From Tropicimonas sp. IMCC34011 (lineage in GTDB: Bacteria > Pseudomonadota > Alphaproteobacteria > Rhodobacterales > Rhodobacteraceae), in the NCBI RefSeq assembly GCF_003390865.1, contig NZ_QMEJ01000002.1, forward strand, positions 124,001 to 188,000: a DNA stretch of 64,000 bases, written 5' to 3'. Shown here piece after piece: positions 58,571 to 64,000 of the stretch. The stretch's first letter is position 1, and each line of letters begins with the position of its first letter. Position numbers and translations under genes: made by a program. Below the pieces are notes generated by a model, which was not told where the DNA came from, searched no databases, and saw only the letters and a program-made list of their open reading frames with translations.

Positions 58571-59710
58571 TCAGCGGCGGGACATGAACTCCGTCAGCCG
58601 TTCCAGCCCCTCCGTGATATCCGCGGTGGACCGGGCGTAGGAGAACCGAAGAGTGCGCCCGCCCCTCCCCGGGTCGAAGTCGAGCCCGGGCGTCACCGCC
58701 ACCCCTGCCCGCTCCAGCACCTCGCCCGCGAAGTCGAGGCTGTCCTGCGAGATACCGTCGAGGCCGGCATAGACGTAAAAGGCCCCGTCGGGCGGAGCGA
58801 AGTCGGTGAAGCCCGCCTTCGGCAGTCCCTCCAGCAACAGCGCCCGGTTCGCGGCGTAGACCCCGACGTTGCGGTCCAGCTCCTCGGTGCAGTCCATCGC
58901 CGCGAGCGCCGCGACCTGGCTCGCATGGGTCGTGCAGATGAAGAGGTTCTGCGCCAGCCGCTCGTAGCGGCGCACCTCTGCCTCCGGGACGACGAGCCAT
59001 CCGATGCGCCAACCGGTCATGGAGAAGTACTTGGAGAAGGAATTCACGATGACGGCGTCCGGGTCGACCTCCAGCGCGCTGATCGCTCGGCCTTCGTACT
59101 GGATGCCGTGGTAGATCTCGTCCGAAATGAGCGCGGTGCCGGTCTCGCGGCACCGGTCCGCCAGGGCGCCGAGCGCTTCGCGGCCAAGCATGGTGCCCGA
59201 CGGATTGGAGGGAGAGGCGAGAATCAGGCCGGCCAGACCCGGCGGCACGTCGTCCGGAACAGGCTGGTAGCGGGCTTCAGGGGACGTCGGCAGGCCGACG
59301 GGCTGGAGCGACAGGGCGCGCAGGATCTGCCGGTAGGAGGGATATCCAGGCAGCCCCAGACCGACCTTCTCTCCCGCCTCGAACAGCGCGGTGAACGCCA
59401 GGATGAAGGCGCCCGAGGCGCCGGGGGTCACGATGACGCGAGCCGGATCGAGCTCGATCCCGTACCACTCGGCATAGAGCCGGGCGATCCGCGCCCTGAG
59501 CTCCGGCAAGCCAAGCGCGACGGTATATCCGAGGGGCCCCGCCTCCATCGCCGCCGCGACTGCGTCCCTGGCGCCCTTCGGCGCGCCGGTGCCGGGCTGC
59601 CCGACCTCCATGTGCACGATGCGTCGCCCTGCGGCCTCGGCGGCGCGGGCCCGTTCCATCACGTCCATGACGATGAAGGGATCGACATCGCCGCGTGCTG
59701 ATCGTCTCAT
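58571..59710 (-). CDS. class I/II pyridoxal phosphate aminotransferase
   Basis: A 379-residue fold-type I aminotransferase. The PLP Lys lies in NSFSKYFSMTGWRIGW, with the Asn/Pro block LASPSNPSGTML and the C-terminal Arg in LRFSYARS. The substrate cannot be read from sequence; relatives are annotated as aspartate or kynurenine-type aminotransferases. ATG 59710 has GAGGA nine bases upstream. Confidence 0.87.
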   Translation of the reverse strand: MRRSARGDVDPFIVMDVMERARAAEAAGRRIVHMEVGQPGTGAPKGARDAVAAAMEAGPLGYTVALGLPELRARIARLYAEWYGIELDPARVIVTPGASGAFILAFTALFEAGEKVGLGLPGYPSYRQILRALSLQPVGLPTSPEARYQPVPDDVPPGLAGLILASPSNPSGTMLGREALGALADRCRETGTALISDEIYHGIQYEGRAISALEVDPDAVIVNSFSKYFSMTGWRIGWLVVPEAEVRRYERLAQNLFICTTHASQVAALAAMDCTEELDRNVGVYAANRALLLEGLPKAGFTDFAPPDGAFYVYAGLDGISQDSLDFAGEVLERAGVAVTPGLDFDPGRGGRTLRFSYARSTADITEGLERLTEFMSRR

Positions 59711-59858
59711 GCTCTGAAATCCTCGTGATCGCATCGGGCCTCGCTTGCCCTAGACTCCCGGCCAGGCGCGGGCAATGAAAACGACAATTCGCGGGCTTGA
59801 GGCAGGCTTCAAGATCGTTACCATCGTATAGGTTGTTCCCGTAGGGAGGGTACCCGTT

Positions 59859-61247
59859 TTGACGGCGACGCAAGCTCGCAGCTCCGAGTGGGATGCGGTT
59901 CGGTGGCGGCAGGTGATCGACGGGCTCGTCGCCTTCGTGGCCGTTCTCGATGCCGAGGGCCGCCTCAAGGACATCGATCGCGAGGCCCTCACCCAAGGTG
60001 GCCTCGATCGCGAAGACGTCCTCGGACAACCGTTCTGGGAGACCTACTGGTTCAATCACGACAAAAGGCTGATGGAGCAGGTTCACTCCGCCATCGAACG
60101 CTCCCGCTCCGGAAAGGTGGTACGCTTCGAGGTCACGGTGCGCATGCAATCGGGCGATCTGCCCCTGCGCTGTCAGGCCGCGCCCATCGTGGACGAAGCC
60201 GGGCTCGTCGTCGAATTCGTCGTCTCCGCGGTGGACATGAGCGACGAACTCGTGGCCCGCCAGCGGGCCCATGACCATGGCGAACGACTCGCCTTTGCGC
60301 TGGACGCGGCGCGGTGCGGGACCTTCGAGTGGAATCCCGATACCGGGGAAATACTGACCGATGACGCGGTGCTGGAGATGTACGGGTTCGAGGAGCCGGT
60401 AAACGATATCGCGGCGTTCATCGACCAGGTCCATCCCACGGACCTCTCCAAGGTTCAGCACGCGGTCCGTCTCGCCCTCGAGGATGGAATTACCTTCGAC
60501 ATGCGGTTTCGCATCGGCAAGGGAGTTCGACCCCGCTGGCTTCATGGCCGCGGCCGCGTCATGGAGCGCGACAACGGCACCAAATGGCTCTTCGGCCTCA
60601 ATCTCGACATTACCGAGGAGATGGAGCGACGCGAACGTCTGGCCTTCCTCAACCGGGAGCTCAATCACCGGGTGAAGAACCTCTTCTCGATCCTCTCCGG
60701 CATCGTGCGGATGACGGCACGCGAGGATGACGAATCCGGGAACCTCGTCGACCGGATCACCGACAGGATCGAGGCCCTTTCCGCAGCCTACACGATCGGC
60801 ATGGAAGCGGGACAGCTCCAGCCGGTTCGGATCGAGGCATTGCTCGACCGCGTCCTCCTGCCCTACGGCCGGGAATTCCAGACCTCCCGGTCCGGGCTTC
60901 CCGTCCTCATCCCGAGCGAGGCGGTTCCGCCGCTTGGCATGATCCTCAACGAGATGGCGACGAATGCCCAGAAACACGGCGCCTGGTCGGTGGCGGACGG
61001 CATGCTGGATATCTCCTGGCAGCGTCAGGCCCCCATCGAGGAGGGCGGACCCCAGTGGCTTCGGATCGACTGGATCGAGCGGGGCGGTCCGCACCGGCGG
61101 GACGCGCCCATGGGCTTCGGCACGCAGCTTGTTCGCGCCTGCACGGCCCAGCTCGACGGAGAAATTGAGCGCAACCGCGCCGAGGGTCAGGTGCACATGC
61201 GGCTGAGACTCCCGCTCGTGGACGCGCGCCGAGAGGGTAAAACGTGA
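59859..61247 (+). CDS. cytosolic HWE-family histidine kinase with two PAS domains
   Basis: A 462-residue soluble sensor kinase. Two PAS-type domains (about 15-130 and 140-255), then the phospho-acceptor His 270 in LNRELNHRVKNLFSIL. HWE diagnostics are met: His 373 in the N box (NEMATNAQKHG) and WIE (405-407) in the G1 box. HWE kinases feed the PhyR/LovR general stress pathway in many alphaproteobacteria. The start is TTG 59859 with GGGAGGG nine bases upstream; no ATG fits. Its stop overlaps the receiver gene in GTGA. Confidence 0.9.
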   Translation: MTATQARSSEWDAVRWRQVIDGLVAFVAVLDAEGRLKDIDREALTQGGLDREDVLGQPFWETYWFNHDKRLMEQVHSAIERSRSGKVVRFEVTVRMQSGDLPLRCQAAPIVDEAGLVVEFVVSAVDMSDELVARQRAHDHGERLAFALDAARCGTFEWNPDTGEILTDDAVLEMYGFEEPVNDIAAFIDQVHPTDLSKVQHAVRLALEDGITFDMRFRIGKGVRPRWLHGRGRVMERDNGTKWLFGLNLDITEEMERRERLAFLNRELNHRVKNLFSILSGIVRMTAREDDESGNLVDRITDRIEALSAAYTIGMEAGQLQPVRIEALLDRVLLPYGREFQTSRSGLPVLIPSEAVPPLGMILNEMATNAQKHGAWSVADGMLDISWQRQAPIEEGGPQWLRIDWIERGGPHRRDAPMGFGTQLVRACTAQLDGEIERNRAEGQVHMRLRLPLVDARREGKT

Positions 61248-61627
61248 CAGGGATGAACGAAGCCGACCCCAGCATCCTCGTCGGTCGCACCATCTTCCTC
61301 GTGGAGGATCAGGCGATCATCGCCCTCGAACTGCAGTACGAACTGGAAAGTGCCGGGGCGCGCGTCATCGGGCCGGCCCATACGCTGGAGAAGGCGGAGG
61401 GATTCGCCAGACGCGGCCGCATCGACGCCGCGATCCTCGACATGGACCTGCGCGGAGAGGATTCGGACCCCGTTGCGGAGATCCTGACCCAAAGGAACAT
61501 CCCGTTCCTGATCCATACAGGCCACGGCGAGGAAACCGACCTCGATGCCCGCTACCCGGGGGTGCCTGTCCTCGTGAAGCCGGTCAGGTCGCGACAGCTC
61601 CTGCGTATCCTCGCCGGACTGCTCTGA
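61244..61627 (+). CDS. stand-alone response regulator receiver
   Basis: A 127-residue receiver with no output domain. Acidic pocket FLVEDQ, phospho-acceptor Asp 66 in AAILDMDLRG, Thr 92 in IHTGH and Lys 112 in LVKPV. GTG 61244 overlaps the kinase stop (GTGA); ATG 61253 is possible. It is the likely direct partner or phosphate sink of the HWE kinase, as LovR-type receivers are. Confidence 0.88.
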   Translation: MTGMNEADPSILVGRTIFLVEDQAIIALELQYELESAGARVIGPAHTLEKAEGFARRGRIDAAILDMDLRGEDSDPVAEILTQRNIPFLIHTGHGEETDLDARYPGVPVLVKPVRSRQLLRILAGLL

Positions 61628-61645
61628 GACGGCAGGCGCGCGGCC

Positions 61646-62788
61646 TTACTCGGCCGCGGTCGCCGAGGCGACCTTCTCGGCCTCCCGCGCGTCGATCTCC
61701 GCAGCCTTAGCCTCCACCTGTTCGACGATGTGGTCAATCATCTGGTCATTCGACATGCGGTGGCTTTGCTTGCCGGCAAGATAGACCATGCCGTTCCCGG
61801 CGCCGCCGCCGGTGAACCCGACATCGGTCAGGAGCGCCTCGCCCGGGCCGTTCACCACGCACCCGATAATGGACAGGGACATCGGCGTCTTGATGTGCTC
61901 CAGCCGGTGCTCGAGTTCGCTCACCGTCTTGATTACGTCGAATCCCTGACGCGCGCAGGACGGGCACGAAATGATGTTCACACCGCGATGGCGCAGGCCC
62001 AGGGATTTCAGGATCTCGAAGCCGACCTTGATCTCCTCCACCGGATCAGCGGAGAGCGAGACGCGGATCGTATCCCCGATCCCCATCCACAGGAGGTTTC
62101 CAAGACCGATGGCGCTCTTGATCGTCCCGGAGACGAGCCCGCCCGCCTCGGTGATACCGAGGTGGATCGGAGCATCCGTCGCCTCTGCGATGCCCTGATA
62201 GGCGGCAGCCGCGAGGAAGACGTCGGACGCCTTCACGCTGATCTTGTACTCGTGGAAGTCATGATCCTCGAGGATGCGGATGTGGTCGAGCGCACTCTCG
62301 ACCATCGCCTCGGGACACGGCTCGCCGTATTTCTCGAGCAGATGCCGCTCGAGGCTCCCGGCATTGACGCCGATCCGGATGGAGCACCCGTGATCCTTCG
62401 CCGCGTTCACCACCTCGCGAACCCGCTCGGGGGCGCCGATATTGCCGGGGTTGATCCTGAGGCAGGCCGCGCCCGCCTCTGCCGCCTCGATGCCGCGGCG
62501 ATAATGGAAGTGGATATCGGCGACGATGGGAACCGGGCTTTCCGCCACGATCTCCTTGAGGGCCTTGGAGGAGGCTTCGTCAGGCACGGAGACCCGCACG
62601 ATGTCGGCCCCCGCATCCGCTGCAGCCTGGACCTGTGCGACGGTGCCGGCCACGTCGGTGGTCAGCGTGTTGGTCATCGTCTGGACGGAGATCGGGGCGT
62701 CCCCCCCGACCTTCACGTTTCCGACGGAGATCTGGCGGCTCTTCCGCCGCTCGATGCTGCGCCAGGGGCGGACCTGATCGGGTGTCAT
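61646..62788 (-). CDS. ispG: 4-hydroxy-3-methylbut-2-enyl diphosphate synthase
   Basis: [4Fe-4S] enzyme of the MEP pathway converting MEcPP to HMBPP. The 380-residue single-domain protein has the TIM-barrel N part ([19 protein letters not shown]) and cluster cysteines in [12 protein letters not shown] and [12 protein letters not shown]. It is convergent with the receiver gene and 104 bases from the RodZ-like gene on the same strand. Confidence 0.96.
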   Translation of the reverse strand: MTPDQVRPWRSIERRKSRQISVGNVKVGGDAPISVQTMTNTLTTDVAGTVAQVQAAADAGADIVRVSVPDEASSKALKEIVAESPVPIVADIHFHYRRGIEAAEAGAACLRINPGNIGAPERVREVVNAAKDHGCSIRIGVNAGSLERHLLEKYGEPCPEAMVESALDHIRILEDHDFHEYKISVKASDVFLAAAAYQGIAEATDAPIHLGITEAGGLVSGTIKSAIGLGNLLWMGIGDTIRVSLSADPVEEIKVGFEILKSLGLRHRGVNIISCPSCARQGFDVIKTVSELEHRLEHIKTPMSLSIIGCVVNGPGEALLTDVGFTGGGAGNGMVYLAGKQSHRMSNDQMIDHIVEQVEAKAAEIDAREAEKVASATAAE

Positions 62789-62892
62789 GGGATGTGACCT
62801 GCCTTTCGGGGGCTGTCTGGATCGCTCTTGTGCGAGGACATAAGTCCCCCGCCGGTGACAGGCAACGGCGGAGCCCCGGATTGGGCGCGGGA

Positions 62893-64000
62893 TCAGTCGA
62901 CCGCGCTGCCGCTCTGCCCCGGAAGCTCGGGCGCAAGGGCCGCCTCGGCCACGCGCACCGCCTCGACGGCGTCGCCGCCCTGAGCGGGATCGACGGCGGC
63001 GAATTCGGTGGTCAGCTGCGGCGAGGCCAGCGCAATTTTGTCAACCACCGCGCCGTTTGCGCCCGCCGGGCCGTAGGTCTGACCGTTTACCGCAAAGAAG
63101 ACCGCCCCGGCCGCGCCCGCGCGGAGCGTCGGGGCTTCCTCGGTTTGCGGGACGACCCACGAATCGCCGGCTTCCATCGTCCTTTCGTAGAGCACCGAGC
63201 CGTCCGCCGCCCGAACCCGCACCCAGGCAGGACGCACGGCCAGAAGGACCACCTCGGGCAGCCCTTCGGCGGTCACGCGCGGGGTGGCCGCGCCGTCGAT
63301 GCCCTGCCCCACCGCTTCGCCGACTGCGGCAGCGATCGCGTCCGCCGTGCTGAGACCGGGACCGACATTGGCGAGCCGGTCGACGCGGCGCGGCTCGGCG
63401 TCGGGCGCCGGGTTCGGTCCCATCTGCACCGCGACCTCGGTATTTTGGGAGACCGGCTGGAATTCGCCGGGATCGAGCGCCGCGATCGGACCGTCACGGG
63501 CAACCATGACCGGAACGTCCAGCGCCTCGGGGCGATAGAGCCGGTTGAGCGCGTCCGGCGTGGACGCGGAGACGCCTGCGAACTCGGGCGCGTCGTCCTC
63601 GCTCTGGACCATGCTGCGCTGCGCCTGCGCCACCGGATCGACCTCGGCGACGACGTCGGGGGAACTTTCGACCGGCGTCATCTGCACCCGCTGGACTTCC
63701 TTCAGCACCGACCAGCCGCCAAATCCGATGGCGCCGATCAGCGCGAACAGGACGAGCGTGGAGCCGATCGCGCGGGGTTCCACCCCCGTGAAGGCGGAGG
63801 AGCCACTCGGCGCGAAGGACACGCGCGGCGATGCCAAGGGATCGCGGCCCGCCATGTCCGCCGGGGCAGATTTCGGCGCGCTGCGCGGGGTGCCCGGCGC
63901 GCCGGGCTTGTCGAGGGCGCTGGTGGTCTGGAAGCCGGCTTCCCGGCAGAAGGTCGCGAAGGCCCATTCGGGATCGAGACCGAGGTAGCGCGAGTATGAG
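62893..64000 (-). CDS. RodZ-like protein, N terminus cut by the window edge
   Basis: The frame is open to the right edge, so the 5' end is missing. At least 368 codons are present: the edge encodes the end of a helix-turn-helix ([23 protein letters not shown]), then a Pro-rich cytosolic linker, one membrane helix ([20 protein letters not shown]), a disordered periplasmic linker and a C-terminal DUF4115-type domain ([23 protein letters not shown]). This is the layout of RodZ, which links MreB to the wall machinery; the usual neighbour ispG is adjacent, supporting it. Confidence 0.83.
   Translation of the reverse strand, partial: SYSRYLGLDPEWAFATFCREAGFQTTSALDKPGAPGTPRSAPKSAPADMAGRDPLASPRVSFAPSGSSAFTGVEPRAIGSTLVLFALIGAIGFGGWSVLKEVQRVQMTPVESSPDVVAEVDPVAQAQRSMVQSEDDAPEFAGVSASTPDALNRLYRPEALDVPVMVARDGPIAALDPGEFQPVSQNTEVAVQMGPNPAPDAEPRRVDRLANVGPGLSTADAIAAAVGEAVGQGIDGAATPRVTAEGLPEVVLLAVRPAWVRVRAADGSVLYERTMEAGDSWVVPQTEEAPTLRAGAAGAVFFAVNGQTYGPAGANGAVVDKIALASPQLTTEFAAVDPAQGGDAVEAVRVAEAALAPELPGQSGSAVD

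Noticed and set aside
59814-59839. Minus-strand GGAAC-N17-CGAT resembling an EcfG promoter before the aminotransferase
   Set aside because: The -10 differs from CGTT and the spacing to the gene is long; too weak to call.

Overview
The window looks like chromosomal core sequence from a high-GC alphaproteobacterium, most likely a member of the Rhodobacterales (Rhodobacter/Roseobacter relatives). Pointers are the Cys-free Mg/alkali-type HemB, the nuo operon with interspersed accessory genes (DUF5333, DUF5337, a NuoE with a long C-terminal extension), a gene-transfer-agent (GTA) style lysis module, a CcmE-type cytochrome c maturation gene, an HWE histidine kinase and a glutamate racemase/ArgC/GatB gene content typical of that order. 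No rRNA, tRNA, transposase, integrase or CRISPR array was found. Both ends of the window cut a gene: hemB at the left (5' end missing) and a RodZ-like gene at the right (5' end missing).

Layout. 1-4.6 kb: hemB end, a SYLF lipoprotein, a HerA/YjgR-like ATPase, a 504-bp intergenic region with two same-strand terminators and no gene in front of them (possible small RNAs), and an IalB-family secreted protein. 4.7-9.6 kb (minus strand): prmC-prfA (release factor and its methyltransferase), a DUF1499 protein, an agmatinase-family enzyme, and an endolysin-holin-XhlA-like lysis cassette. 9.7-17.8 kb (minus strand): ccmE, argC, murI, then the tight envelope/translation run pyrH-frr-uppS-cdsA-dxr-rseP. 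17.8-34.6 kb: mixed-strand housekeeping genes (miaA, oxyR/katA divergent pair, a Ca2+/Na+ antiporter, a Cys/Met-metabolism PLP enzyme, an orphan ParA ATPase, a J-domain protein, bolA, gatB, a lysozyme-like lipoprotein, prfC, a His-rich copper-chaperone-like pair, osmC, rhlE, a HemG-like flavodoxin).

34.7-57.1 kb (minus strand): the complete 14-subunit NADH:quinone oxidoreductase (complex I) locus nuoA-nuoN, followed without a gap by birA, coaX and an RNase J gene. Interspersed are at least eight non-nuo genes: a membrane protein carrying the same helix-hairpin-helix (HhH) domain that is fused to the C terminus of NuoE, a DUF5337 membrane protein, a DUF5333 secreted protein, a Cys-bearing lipoprotein, an unknown 139-aa protein, a Cys-free carboxymuconolactone-decarboxylase-fold protein, a 24-aa single-helix microprotein between nuoJ and nuoK, and one gene on the opposite strand. 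That opposite-strand gene (54 aa, one membrane helix) sits between nuoF and nuoG, has a canonical-looking EcfG general-stress promoter (GGAAC-N17-CGTT) and its own terminator, and so splits the nuo locus.

57.3-64 kb: an AmiC-type amidase, a class I aminotransferase, a cytosolic HWE histidine kinase translationally coupled to a stand-alone receiver (a pairing typical of the general stress response), ispG and the RodZ-like gene. Most of the window is ordinary core genome; the most interesting material is the set of accessory genes inside the nuo locus, the EcfG-type promoter together with the HWE kinase/receiver pair, the lysis module, and the structured intergenic region near 3.3-3.8 kb.
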